This document shows, one piece after another, positions 43,168 through 52,657 of a stretch of DNA of 64,000 nucleotides; position 1 is the stretch's first letter; each line of letters begins with the position of its first letter. Where the stretch lies: the NCBI RefSeq assembly GCF_000144695.1, contig NC_014378.1:2194043-2258042 (forward strand), written 5' to 3'. Below the pieces are notes generated by a model. That model saw only the letters and a program-made list of their open reading frames with translations, did not search any database and was not told where the DNA came from. This DNA comes from Acetohalobium arabaticum DSM 5501 (GTDB lineage Bacteria > Bacillota > Halanaerobiia > Halobacteroidales > Acetohalobiaceae). The translations under genes and the position numbers were made by a program.

Positions 43168-44985
43168 TTACCACGGCTTAAATATAATCCCTCGCTCCTG
43201 TAATAATCCTTTAATCTTACCTGCTGCTTCCTTCTCATCCTCAAACTCCGGTATATGTAAATCATAATTAATATCCGTAGTTACATCCTCTCCTAACCAG
43301 ACTGTCTCTATCTTATCCGGATTCACAGTAGTCTTTATCAACTCTAGATCATCCTGAGTTAATTCCACAGCAGTTACAGCTAAAATAGCACCTGCGTCTA
43401 ACATAATATTGGATACTTCCGCAAGTCTCCTTAAGTGCTCTTCCCGATGATTATTCTCTTCCGTTCCTTTAATATCCGCATCTACACCATATAAGACATT
43501 ACCGATTCCTAAGAAGTAAACTATCTTGCCATCATTAAATAATCTCTTCTCTAATGCCTTAGCCGTCGGCTTCTTACCAACATCTTCTTCGCCAGTAATT
43601 AAGACTAAAGTCGACTTCTGATTATACTTTTCCGCTCGTTCATCATTAGTGATATGGCTCTTCTCCCATTTATAGTTTCTCAGCATTACCTTCTCTCGAA
43701 CCCAGCTCTGCTTATCCTCTAAGGCTTCCTGTACTATACCGCCGCCGGCAATTTCATACTCATCTACAATTACAAACCGGCTGGTCTCAGCTATTTCATT
43801 GGCTAAATCGAAGGCAATTGCTTTATCTAGCTTCAAGATACACTCAGCTACATCATGTCTCTCTATCTCATTCTTGGCTTCATTCTGGCTTAAATCCGAA
43901 GCATCAATCACTCGTTTTATCTCTTCAATTCTGGCTCTTACTTTAGTCGTACCGAGCTTCAAATGGTACTCTTTATTCTTAGTCATCTCATTTCTACCTA
44001 ACCAGAAGATATTGGCTCTAATCCGCGATGTAGCCTCCGGCTGCGGCTCATCATCAATAGTAGCTACCTCACCGCGGGTAATATAGATCTGTTCCTCCAG
44101 CGTAAAGCCCGTAGACTCTCCTACACTGGCACTAACTGTTGTTGGTTTGTTAAAGCCTTCAATCGACTTAACCGTACTCTTCTTCCCCGAAGGATAAAAC
44201 ACTACCTCATCGCCAACACTGACCTGTCCAGAGGTTATAGTCCCCGCCACAATCCGGCGGTTGTCGCCGCCTTTAGTGAACTTATAGACATCCTGAACCG
44301 GCATTCTAAAGGGTTTGTCCATCGGTAACTCTTCCGCATCAAAGCTGTCCAGCACTTCCAGCACAGTCTCATCTTCATACCACGGCGTATTATCAGATAA
44401 ACTAGCAATATTATCTCCTTCCATACCGCTAACCGGTACAAAAGTCTCTGGTTCAATATCTATCTCATGTAGAAATTTAGTGTAATCCTCTACTATTTCG
44501 TTATATACATCCTGATCATAATCAACTAAATCCATCTTATTGACCAACACAACTATCTGATCAATCCCCAACATCGATAACATATAACCGTGCCGCTTAG
44601 AATTCTCCTGGATTCCTTCATCAGCATCAATCACCAACAGAGCAGCCTCAGCTCTAGCTGCTCCTGTCACCATATTCTTCAAAAACTCAATATGTCCTGG
44701 CGCATCGAGAATAATATACTCCCGCTTATCCGTCTCAAAGAAACACCGCGCCGAATCTATAGTAATTCCCTGCGACTGTTCATCCTTTAGAGCATCCAAC
44801 AAGAAAGCATACTCAAACGGCTTAGAATTCTTACGACAAGTCTCCTTAACCTGTTCAAGCTTACCTTCAGGTAAAGAATCCGTATCAGCCAATAACCTAC
44901 CAATAATCGTACTCTTACCATGATCAACATGACCAGCAATAACTATATTCAAATCTTCCTTCTCTTCAGCTAATTCCGTAGCCAT
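43168..44985 (-). CDS. cysN: Sulfate adenylyltransferase subunit 1 (CysN) with degenerate APS-kinase-like C-terminal domain
   Basis: The 605-residue protein has an EF-Tu-like GTPase ([11 protein letters not shown] at 16-26, [21 protein letters not shown]) and two beta-barrels to about residue 430, as in CysN/NodQ. The remaining 150 residues align with APS kinase, but the P-loop reads [10 protein letters not shown] (465-474) instead of GLSGSGKST. The DGDNVR motif reads GIGNVLY, and the phosphoserine region is lost. GTP-driven ATP sulfurylase activity with CysD is expected; the kinase half is probably inactive or altered. It is separated from cysD by two introns and an R1 repeat. Confidence 0.88.
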   Translation of the reverse strand: MATELAEEKEDLNIVIAGHVDHGKSTIIGRLLADTDSLPEGKLEQVKETCRKNSKPFEYAFLLDALKDEQSQGITIDSARCFFETDKREYIILDAPGHIEFLKNMVTGAARAEAALLVIDADEGIQENSKRHGYMLSMLGIDQIVVLVNKMDLVDYDQDVYNEIVEDYTKFLHEIDIEPETFVPVSGMEGDNIASLSDNTPWYEDETVLEVLDSFDAEELPMDKPFRMPVQDVYKFTKGGDNRRIVAGTITSGQVSVGDEVVFYPSGKKSTVKSIEGFNKPTTVSASVGESTGFTLEEQIYITRGEVATIDDEPQPEATSRIRANIFWLGRNEMTKNKEYHLKLGTTKVRARIEEIKRVIDASDLSQNEAKNEIERHDVAECILKLDKAIAFDLANEIAETSRFVIVDEYEIAGGGIVQEALEDKQSWVREKVMLRNYKWEKSHITNDERAEKYNQKSTLVLITGEEDVGKKPTAKALEKRLFNDGKIVYFLGIGNVLYGVDADIKGTEENNHREEHLRRLAEVSNIMLDAGAILAVTAVELTQDDLELIKTTVNPDKIETVWLGEDVTTDINYDLHIPEFEDEKEAAGKIKGLLQERGIIFKPW

Positions 44986-45020
44986 TAACGACTCTCCTCT
45001 ATCTTCAAGAATTTGTTTTG

Positions 45021-45165
45021 GACACGAGACTTACACGAGACTATTCACAAGACTAATTCATAATAACATCTTTCAATATTTCATAAAACAAATAATAAAC
45101 ATAATTTTTTGCTCTCACTTATTTAACTCAATCTATATTTTTGTCTTTAGTCTGTGTCCTGTCTG
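45021..45165 (+). repeat. Repeat R1, copy 3, interrupted in its right end by intron A
   Basis: The left end GACACGAGACTTACACGAGA (continuing CTATTCACAAGACT) is the best preserved. The right end TTTAGTCTGTGTCCTGTCTG stops at 45165, where intron A begins, and continues at 47072-47086 with TGTCAGTCCATGTCT. Rejoined, it reads as an uninterrupted R1 right end comparable to copy 2. The core is AT-rich and has no ORF. Confidence 0.75.
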
Positions 45166-47071
45166 GTCGAGTAAGCGGAACCTTACGATTCCAACTCCTC
45201 TACAAAACCGTACGTGCCATATTACGGCATACGGCTTTTCACTCAATCATTTACAAAGATAACTTTTACCAATTTTCATCCTAATAGAGATTTACTTTGA
45301 TTTTAGGTTTTACTATCTGATACTTATTAAGAAAAAGTTTAAACTTATCCCAACCAAAACTTTTCTTTTGACTTCTCCTATTTAACCATTTATAGACGAG
45401 CTTTCTTATTCTACGAAAGAATCTTTGCATACTTCTCCAATTGTCTGATACAGCGTAGTAATTATATGTGCCTATAAGTTTCCGATTCAATTGCCTCATA
45501 AATTCCTTAACCGGTAAAATTCTACTGCTCCTTATCCAATCCTTGAATTGTTTAATACCTCGTCTGAACCGTTTCTTACTTGTTTTTCTTTTGAGCCGTT
45601 TTATCCCATCTTTACATTTACCCATATAATGAGTAAATCCTAAGAAATCAAATGTACCATTACTATCATCATCGTCATCTGTAAGTTTAACTATCTTGGT
45701 TTTCTCCTCCGACAATTCCAGTTCAAATTTGCTCAGTCTCCCTTGTAGGGCTTTATAGAAACGGTCAACATCTTCTTTAGTCTCAAAACAGAAAATTATA
45801 TCATCTGCATATCTCACCATGTATGCCTCCCCTTCTAAGTGTTTCCGGACTATACGATCAAACCAGAGGTCTATAACATGGTGAAGATATAAATTTGCAA
45901 GTATTGGAGAGCAGACTCCGCCCTGCGGAGTTCCCTGAGTTGTCTTCCATTTCTCTCCCTCTTCCATTATACCAGCACGAAGAAATCTAACAACCAGACG
46001 TTGTAAATTTGGATCTTGGATACGGTTATCCAGAAACTTCATCATCCACTTATGATTCACATTATCGAAAAATCCTTTAATATCTGTATCTACTACATAT
46101 TGTATCCCGGGTTTATTAATTATTTTCCCCAGTGACCTTAGTGCGTCATGACAACTACGGTTGGGACGAAATCCAAAGGAACATTCCAGAAAATCCTCCT
46201 CGTAGATAGCATTAAATATTTTCGTCAATGCTTTCTGTACTAACTTATCTTCATATGTTGGAATCCCTAAAGGCCTTTTCTTACCATTATCCTTTTCAAT
46301 ATATACCCGCTTTACTGGCTGAGGCTTGTATGCCTGCTTTTTCATTCGAGCAACCAGGTCCCTTACATTATCCCGTAAGTTTTCTTCATATTTAGATTTA
46401 ATAACTTCATCTATGCCGGCTGCCTTATTAGCATCCAGTTCATGGTGACACATAATCAGCATCTCTTCATTGATTAAGTGTATTAGAGAAGTAAACCTCT
46501 CTTTAGGTCTAGTTCTAGCTACCTCTGCCATTCTATCCAGTTTCGTTCCCATACTTTCCACCTATCTCTGTGTATAGATTTGTCTATCTCTGCGTATAGA
46601 GTATGTTTCCCTTTCAAGAACTATCTTGTGTGACCACCTTCCCATCCATGGGAGTTACCCCACTTCTACGGTACTATGTAGTCATCCGACTTCCTGTGAC
46701 ATTGGATGCTCTAACTTTATTATCACTTGATACATCCTATCTCTCTAAGTAGAAGTCACAGGACCTCCCAAGTTGATATATCATAACAATGTAATGCATG
46801 CGGTGGTCTTCGACCCCGGGGCGACTCTGTATTCTTGCTTTACGACTACAGAGTTATTGCCTTCTGTTCTGACAACAACATCAGCCTCTCCCAATGCACA
46901 CAATTTCGGAGCTCAATCTCTTCAGTTTACACTTACCGCCTACACCCTAACTGTTTACGCTTAACATTTACAGTCACCTATAAATGTCCAAAACTCGCTA
47001 CGAGTGACTTGCTAAGTCTTACTCAGTAGGGATTCCACCTACTATATGATATACCCTTTTCCTTGGCGCAC
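45166..47071 (-). mobile_element. Group II intron A, complete, between cysD and cysN
   Basis: The intron runs from GTGCGCCAAGG at 47071 to CTTACTCGAC ending at 45166 on the minus strand (1906 nt). Domain V is clear near 45195-45240 (AGCCGTATGCC, GGCACGTACGGTT), with a domain VI arm behind it. About 510 nt of structured 5' RNA precede the ORF. A TGTCAG in this 5' region (46869-46874 on the plus strand as CTGACA) can pair with the last six exon bases CTGACA, as EBS1-IBS1. It encodes an intact maturase and may be active. The flanks are the R1 right end. Confidence 0.9.
45281..46561 (-). CDS. ltrA: Group II intron reverse transcriptase/maturase (intron A)
   Basis: The 426-residue protein has the full RT palm: [101 protein letters not shown] and LGFTHYMGK. 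The thumb/maturase X region follows (RQLNRKLIGTYNYYAVSDNW, RIRKLVYKWLNRRSQ). There is no HNH endonuclease domain. It should bind and splice its intron and support target-primed reverse transcription. ATG 46561 lies within intron domain IV. Confidence 0.93.
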   Translation of the reverse strand: MESMGTKLDRMAEVARTRPKERFTSLIHLINEEMLIMCHHELDANKAAGIDEVIKSKYEENLRDNVRDLVARMKKQAYKPQPVKRVYIEKDNGKKRPLGIPTYEDKLVQKALTKIFNAIYEEDFLECSFGFRPNRSCHDALRSLGKIINKPGIQYVVDTDIKGFFDNVNHKWMMKFLDNRIQDPNLQRLVVRFLRAGIMEEGEKWKTTQGTPQGGVCSPILANLYLHHVIDLWFDRIVRKHLEGEAYMVRYADDIIFCFETKEDVDRFYKALQGRLSKFELELSEEKTKIVKLTDDDDDSNGTFDFLGFTHYMGKCKDGIKRLKRKTSKKRFRRGIKQFKDWIRSSRILPVKEFMRQLNRKLIGTYNYYAVSDNWRSMQRFFRRIRKLVYKWLNRRSQKKSFGWDKFKLFLNKYQIVKPKIKVNLY

Positions 47072-47208
47072 TGTCAGTCCATGTCTTTATTTATTTTTTC
47101 ATCTTCAATCTATCTCTTCTTTTCCATACAATTATCCAATATATTTCGAATAAATATTTCTAATTATTAATTCTCTATTTTTTGTTCTTTCAGTCTATGT
47201 CTTATCTA
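47072..47208. other. Segment between the two introns: rest of R1 copy 3 and a fourth R1 right end
   Basis: Bases 47072-47086 complete the right end of R1 copy 3. After about 100 bp of AT-rich DNA, 47185-47208 (TTCTTTCAGTCTATGTCTTA, then TCTA) is a diverged R1 right end whose continuation, TGTCAGTCTATGTCTA, lies behind intron B at 49116-49131. No gene is present. Confidence 0.7.
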
Positions 47209-49115
47209 GTCGAGTAAGCGGAACCTTACGACTCCAACTCCTCTACAAAACCGTACGTGCCATATTACGGCATACGGCTTTTCACTCAATCATTTACAAA
47301 GATAACTTTTACCTATTTTCATCCTAATAGAGATTTACTTTGATTTTAGGTTTTACTATCTGATACTTATTAAGAAAAAGTTTAAACTTATCCCAACCAA
47401 AACTTTTCTTTTGACTTCTCCTATTTAACCATTTATAGACGAGTTTTCTTATTCTTCGAAAGAATCTTTGCATACTTCTCCAATTGTCTGATACAGCGTA
47501 GTAATTATATGTGCCTATAAGTTTCCGATTCAATTGCCTCATAAATTCCTTAACCGGTAAAATTCTACTGCTCCTTATCCAATCCTTAAATTGTTTAATA
47601 CCCCGCCTGAAACGTTTCTTACTTGTCTTTCTTTTGAGCCGTTTTATCCCATCCTTACATTTACCCATATAATGAGTAAATCCCAGGAAATCAAATGTAC
47701 CATTACTATCACCATCGTCATCTGTAAGTTTAACTATCTTGGTTTTCTCCTCCGACAATTCCAGCTCAAATTTGCTCAGTCTCCCTTGTAGGGCTTTGTA
47801 GAAACGGTCAACATCTTCTTTAGTCTCAAAACAGAAAATTATATCATCTGCATATCTCACCATGTACGCCTCCCCTTCTAAATACTTCCGTACTATACGA
47901 TCAAACCAGAGATCTATAACATGGTGAAGATATAAATTTGCAAGTATTGGAGAGCAGACTCCGCCCTGCGGAGTTCCCTGAGTTGTCTTACATCTCTCGC
48001 CCTCTTCCATTATACCAGCACGGAGAAATCTAACAACCAGACGTTGTAAATTTGGGTCTTGGATACGGTTATCCAGAAACTTCATCATCCACTTATGATT
48101 CACATTATCGAAAAATCCTTTAATATCTGTATCTACTACATATTGCACCCTGGGTTTATTAATTATTCTCCCCAGTGACCTAAGTGCGTCATGACAACTA
48201 CGGTTGGGACGAAATCCAAAGGAACATTCCAGAAAATCCTCTTCATAAATAGCATTAAGTATTTTCGTCAATGATTTCTGTACTAACTTATCTTCATATG
48301 TTGGAATCCCTAGAGGCCTTTTCTTACCATTATCCTTTTCAATATATATCCTCTTTACTGGCTGAGGCTTGTATGCCTGTTTTTTTCATTCGAGCAACCA
48401 GGTCCCTTACATTATCCCGTAAGTTTTCTTCATATTTAGATTTAATAACTTCATCTATGCCGGCTGCCTTATTAGCATCCAGTTCATGGTGACACATAAT
48501 CAGCATCTCTTCATTGATTAAGTGTATTAGAGAAGTAAACCTCTCTTTAGGTCTAGTTCTAGCTACCTCTGCCATTCTATCCAGTTTCGTTCCCATACTT
48601 TCCACCTATCTCTGTGTATAGATTTGTCTATCTCTGCGTATAGAGTATGTTTCCCTTTCAAGAACTATCTTGTGTGACCACCTTCCCATCCATGGGAGTT
48701 ACCCCACTTCTACGGTACTATGTAGTCATCCGACTTCCTGTGACATTGGATGCTCTAACTTTATTATCACTTGATACATCCTATCTCTCTAAGTAGAAGT
48801 CACAGGACCTCCCAAGTTGATATATCATAACAATGTAATGCATGCGGTGGTCTTCGACCCCGGGGCGACTCTGTATTCTTGCTTTACGACTACAGAGTTA
48901 TTGCCTTCTGTTCTGACAACAACATCAGCCTCTCCCAATGCACACAATTTCGGAGCTCAATCTCTTCAGTTTACACTTACCGCCTACACCCTAACTGTTT
49001 ACGCTTAACATTTACAGTCACCTATAAATGTCCAAAACTCGCTACGAGTGACTTGCTAAGTCTTACTCAGTAGGGATTCCACCTACTATATGATATACCC
49101 TTTTCCTTGGCGCAC
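47209..49115 (-). mobile_element. Group II intron B, nearly identical to intron A, with frameshifted ORF
   Basis: The ends are the same as in intron A (GTGCGCCAAGG start at 49115, CTTACTCGAC end at 47209), total 1907 nt. The 5' RNA region appears identical to that of intron A by direct comparison; the ORF has scattered substitutions and one extra T. It lies 28 nt behind the cysD stop and in the same orientation. The exon flanks again are R1 right-end sequence but differ from those of intron A, so the pair arose by two insertions or by duplication followed by flank change. Confidence 0.9.
47324..48605 (-). pseudogene. Group II intron reverse transcriptase/maturase (intron B), frameshifted
   Basis: The gene is split into an 88-residue N-terminal piece (48339-48605) and a 315-residue C-terminal piece (47324-48271) with the palm, YADD and X domain. 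Compared with intron A a run of T near 48380 has one extra base (seven T against C plus five T), which breaks the frame after RDLVARMKK. Splicing by the intact maturase of intron A acting in trans is plausible because the RNA parts match. Confidence 0.88.
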
Positions 49116-49143
49116 TGTCAGTCTATGTCTAATCCGTTATCTT

Positions 49144-50025
49144 TTACATATAACCTTCCTTACGAAGTTCCTCGAGTCCTCCACCATCTTCCTCGTCTTG
49201 TTTCCTCCCAGCACGTTCAGCAATATTAGAAAACTTCCCACTCTCTAATTCCTTAACTATCTCCTGCGGTGTACTGGCCGTCGACTCCACCGGATCAGTA
49301 CAAGGATTACAACCTAATGAGCGGTATCTAGTACCGTCTCCCTGATCATAATACAATGAAACCATCGGAATATTCTCCCGCTCAATATAACGCCAGATAT
49401 CTACCTCTTTCCAGTCCAGCAAAGGATGAACCCGCACATGAGTCCCCGGCGCAAAGTCCGTCTTATACTGATCCCAAAACTCCGGCGGCTGATCACCGAG
49501 ATCCCAATCATTATTCGTATCCCGCGGTGAGAAGTATCTCTCCTTAGAACGGGTACCTTCCTCATCAGCTCTGACACCGACAATTACTCCAGTATACGGT
49601 TCAGGATTCTCTTCTACTTCATACTTACCGGTATTATGATTCATTCTATACCGCGGCCAGGTACCATTTAATGTCTTCTTCAATGCTTCCGACTTCAAAT
49701 TCTTACAGCACTCTATCCGCGTAGTATTGCCGTCAGGAAAAGTCTCCTTATTCTCTAATGCCGCTTCATTCTGTCCGTAGATCATATCCAACTCCCACTC
49801 TTTAGCCAATCTATCTCGATGTTCAATCATCTCTGGAATCTTATAATCAGTATCTATATGTACTAAAGGAAGTGGCACATGTCCAAAGAAAGCCTTCCTT
49901 GCCAGCCATAATAATACAGTGCTGTCCTTCCCAATCGACCATAACATCGATAAATTATTAAACTCACTATAAGCCTCTCTTATAATGTGAATACTTTTAT
50001 TCTCCAACCGATCCAAATGATCCAT
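49144..50025 (-). CDS. cysD: Sulfate adenylyltransferase subunit 2
   Basis: The 293-residue PP-loop ATPase has [20 protein letters not shown] (SxGKDS loop), [36 protein letters not shown] and [17 protein letters not shown], with [14 protein letters not shown] near the C terminus. All are typical of CysD rather than PAPS reductase. With CysN it makes APS from sulfate and ATP. Its natural partner cysN lies 4.2 kb downstream, beyond two introns. Start ATG 50025 follows GGGAGGAAG. Confidence 0.95.
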   Translation of the reverse strand: MDHLDRLENKSIHIIREAYSEFNNLSMLWSIGKDSTVLLWLARKAFFGHVPLPLVHIDTDYKIPEMIEHRDRLAKEWELDMIYGQNEAALENKETFPDGNTTRIECCKNLKSEALKKTLNGTWPRYRMNHNTGKYEVEENPEPYTGVIVGVRADEEGTRSKERYFSPRDTNNDWDLGDQPPEFWDQYKTDFAPGTHVRVHPLLDWKEVDIWRYIERENIPMVSLYYDQGDGTRYRSLGCNPCTDPVESTASTPQEIVKELESGKFSNIAERAGRKQDEEDGGGLEELRKEGYM

Positions 50026-50111
50026 AAATTAACTTCCTCCCTAATCACATTAATATATTTCCCCGAAGCAACTCTTATTGATATTATTCCCAATACTCTA
50101 CAACCAATATA

Positions 50112-50372
50112 ATTCCAGAGCGACTCTTAAAACTGGTCTGGAGCCATGGAAGTCTGTAGATCATTAATTTTTGCTCCTAGCCTTGTCAATTAGAGCAATA
50201 ATACTATCTTCTTGCTCCATAAACTTCTCATCACATAGCCAGCATTGGTCTGTATGCTGGCTAGGGCGGAAGACCAGTTTTTGACAGTGAGCGAAACAGG
50301 ACGTTGAGCGAACGACAAGCGGCGGAACTATATTGGCTATGCTAAGCAATAGCAAGCGGAGGAGATATATTA
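50112..50372 (+). repeat. Repeat R2, copy C
   Basis: The block order equals copy A: CCAGAGCGACTCTTAAAA, GGAGCCATGGAAGTCTGTAG, hairpin CATAGCCAGCA/TGCTGGCTA (50234-50263) with loop TTGGTCTGTA, AGTGAGCGAAACAGGACGTT and GAGCGAACGACAAGCGG. A 36-nt insertion (CGGAACTATATTGGCTATGC and onward) duplicates a CAAGCGG boundary and matches the tandem repeat at 19428. It fills the gap between cysD and the upstream sugar transferase gene. Confidence 0.72.
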
Positions 50373-50379
50373 ACTAATT

Positions 50380-51045
50380 TTATCTCGCTCCATCTCCAAA
50401 AATAACTACTAATACTGTTTTTAATAATATCATAATATCCAATAATAGTCCCTGTTTTTCTATATACAACAAGTCCAATCTCGACTTCTGATGTGGGCTT
50501 AATTCATAACCTCCAGTTACTTGTGCCAATCCTGTTACCCCTGGTTTAACCTTTAATCTATCTATGAAATTAGGATAATCTTCACTAAACTTCTGTACAA
50601 AAACAGCTCGTTCAGGCCTGGGACCTACTAACGACATATCTCCTCTTAAGATATTCACAAACTGGGGTAATTCATCTATTCGAGTCTTGCGAATGAATCT
50701 ACCTACTTTAGTTACTCGTGAATCATTCTTTTTAGCCCATACCGGTCCTGTTTTAGATTCAGCATTCTCTACCATCGACCTAAACTTATAAATTGTAAAC
50801 TCTTCACCATTCAAGCCCAATCTATCCTGTTTAAATATAATCGGACCAGGACTTTCTAACTTAATAGCGATAGCTGTTATAATTATTATTGGGAAGGAGA
50901 GTATAATACCAATTATAGAAGCTACTATATCAAGTAATCTTTTTGTGGCTAAATAAATCAGATACCCTAAACTTTCAACCTCTTTACGTTCAACAATTAT
51001 CTCATTATTCTTAGAATTAATAACTTCAGACTCAGACCTAGCCAC
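50380..51045 (-). CDS. Second initiating sugar transferase (bacterial polyprenyl phosphate transferase family)
   Basis: The 221-residue protein has one membrane helix (about 38-62, ATKRLLDIVASIIGIILSF), then KLESPGPIIFKQDRLGLNG, YKFRSMVENAES, IRKTRIDELPQFVNILRGDM, VGPRPERAVFVQ and KPGVTGLAQVTGGY. This is the WcaJ/EpsL-type catalytic core. I start at GTG 51045, which has GGGAGGG 8 nt before it, rather than at an upstream ATG without a ribosome site. It follows cpsB and is probably the main initiating enzyme of the exported polysaccharide. Confidence 0.87.
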   Translation of the reverse strand: MARSESEVINSKNNEIIVERKEVESLGYLIYLATKRLLDIVASIIGIILSFPIIIITAIAIKLESPGPIIFKQDRLGLNGEEFTIYKFRSMVENAESKTGPVWAKKNDSRVTKVGRFIRKTRIDELPQFVNILRGDMSLVGPRPERAVFVQKFSEDYPNFIDRLKVKPGVTGLAQVTGGYELSPHQKSRLDLLYIEKQGLLLDIMILLKTVLVVIFGDGAR

Positions 51046-51145
51046 TATCCATTCCCTCCCCCAAATCTTATAAATCATCAGTTATCTGTACCACTAATTA
51101 AATTAAAGAAAAATATCCAAATCCCTTCATTTGTAGCATTTTTTT

Positions 51146-51922
51146 CTAAATCATTGATAGCATCAGCTGCAAAAAGCCTTTCTTTTCTTCATAATACTGC
51201 GGTTCTATAACCTCTATTTCCTCGTCCTTAATAACCAGCTGGGCATTCTCTAAATACTGCTTAGCCTTCGAACCAACTATTTCTTCTAATCTCTCCCGTC
51301 CCTGCTTAAGACATACTTTCCTGCGGCCATTAGAATGAACATCCGAACCTATCAACTGAACTAGATTATGCTTAACTAAGATCTCAGCTGTCTCTTCTAC
51401 CTGCGAACCAAACATACCTAACAGACTTCCAGCATTCAACTGGGCATAAATTCCATCCTGAATCCAGTGATAAAGCAGATTAGGCTTCTGTTGAATATAA
51501 CTATACCGCTCCGGATGGCTGATTACTGGAGTATAACCTAATATCTTTAGATCATAAAAGATATTCCGTATTTGGCTGGGCTTCTTATCCATCGGAAACT
51601 CTACTAATAGATATCGGCTGCCATTGATAGTACTAACCTTGCCCTGTTGAATATACCAGCCCAGGTCAGGTGTTATATAGGCTTCTGCCCCGGGCAAAAT
51701 TTCAATATCAATTCCTGCCTGATCAATCACCTGCTGAAGCTTAGCTATCTTCTCTTCAGTCTCCTCCGGAGTCAAACGACATCCTTCCTCCAAATAATGC
51801 GGAGTTGCCACCATCTTTGTTATCCCCTGTCGTGCTGCTTCTTTAGCCACTACTAAAGCTTCTTCTATATCATCAACTCCATCATCTACTCCTGGTAGAA
51901 TATGACTATGTAGATCAATCAC
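51146..51922 (-). CDS. cpsB: Tyrosine-protein phosphatase CpsB/YwqE (PHP domain)
   Basis: The 258-residue protein starts MIDLHSHILPGVDDGVDD, the PHP metal site, and continues with VATPHYLEEGCRL, EILPGAEAYITPDL, ISHPERYSYIQ and LIGSDVHSNGRR. These match the Mn-dependent CpsB phosphatases of Gram-positive capsule loci. It should dephosphorylate the tyrosine tail of CpsD, which is encoded 28 nt upstream. Length is normal. Confidence 0.94.
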   Translation of the reverse strand: MIDLHSHILPGVDDGVDDIEEALVVAKEAARQGITKMVATPHYLEEGCRLTPEETEEKIAKLQQVIDQAGIDIEILPGAEAYITPDLGWYIQQGKVSTINGSRYLLVEFPMDKKPSQIRNIFYDLKILGYTPVISHPERYSYIQQKPNLLYHWIQDGIYAQLNAGSLLGMFGSQVEETAEILVKHNLVQLIGSDVHSNGRRKVCLKQGRERLEEIVGSKAKQYLENAQLVIKDEEIEVIEPQYYEEKKGFLQLMLSMI

Positions 51923-51949
51923 TTTATTTACTCACCTCATTTAAATTCT

Positions 51950-52657
51950 TTAACCATAATAATTATAATAACCGCTGTAGTAACTATTTGATTCCTCTGC
52001 TGGATACTTAGTTAAGACAGTTCCAATTACATTAGCCTGTACCTTCTCTAGCATCTGTTGGGATTTAGCTAGAGCTTCTTCATCAGTCTCCTGAGCTGCT
52101 ACTACCAACATGACACCATCTACTTTATTGGCTAACAGCCTTGAGTCAGTCACTGCAATCACCGGTGGACTATCAATTAATACTATATCCGCTTTATTTT
52201 CTGCTTGCTTGATTACTTCTTCCATCTTCTGTGAACCCAGGAGTTCAGCTGGATTAGGCGGTACATTTCCACCGCTGATCAAACTTATTCCTTCTATATT
52301 AGTTTTCTGTAATCCTTCCGCAAAGTTTAATTCTCCAGTTAATAGATCGCTTAAACCACCAAAATTAGTTATTTCAAAGATACGGTGCTGCATTGGTTTT
52401 CGCATATCTGCATCAATAACAATTACCTGCTGTCCATTTTCAGCCATTGATACAGCTAAATTAGCTATTGTAATCGACTTTCCTTCCTGGGGTACACTAC
52501 TAGTTATCACCATCGTCTCTAGTGGATCATCAGGGCTTAAGAACTCAATATTAGTTCGTAAGGTCCGATAAGCCTCTGCTAACGGGGATTTAGAACTATA
52601 ATTAGTTATTAATTCTACATCACGGCTCTGAATCCTCTCTCTTCTTTCTTTATCCAT
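51950..52657 (-). CDS. cpsD: Tyrosine-protein kinase CpsD/CapB/YwqD (BY-kinase)
   Basis: The 236-residue protein has PLAEAYRTLRTNIEF, Walker A in ITSSVPQEGKSITIANLA, Walker A' in VIVIDADMRKPM, Walker B VLIDSPPVIAVTDS and a Tyr-rich tail NSYYSGYYNYYG. The membrane activator is a separate protein (Wzz gene upstream), the Firmicutes arrangement. I start at ATG 52657, preceded by GGAAGGGA; this overlaps the wzz stop by 8 nt. It controls chain length and export by cyclic phosphorylation. Confidence 0.92.
   Translation of the reverse strand: MDKERRERIQSRDVELITNYSSKSPLAEAYRTLRTNIEFLSPDDPLETMVITSSVPQEGKSITIANLAVSMAENGQQVIVIDADMRKPMQHRIFEITNFGGLSDLLTGELNFAEGLQKTNIEGISLISGGNVPPNPAELLGSQKMEEVIKQAENKADIVLIDSPPVIAVTDSRLLANKVDGVMLVVAAQETDEEALAKSQQMLEKVQANVIGTVLTKYPAEESNSYYSGYYNYYG

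Noticed and set aside
46773-47029. Two overlapping 63-64 residue ORFs on the plus strand, repeated at 48817-49073
   Set aside because: They lie in the structured 5' RNA of the two introns, on the opposite strand, without ribosome sites. Their duplication only reflects the intron duplication.
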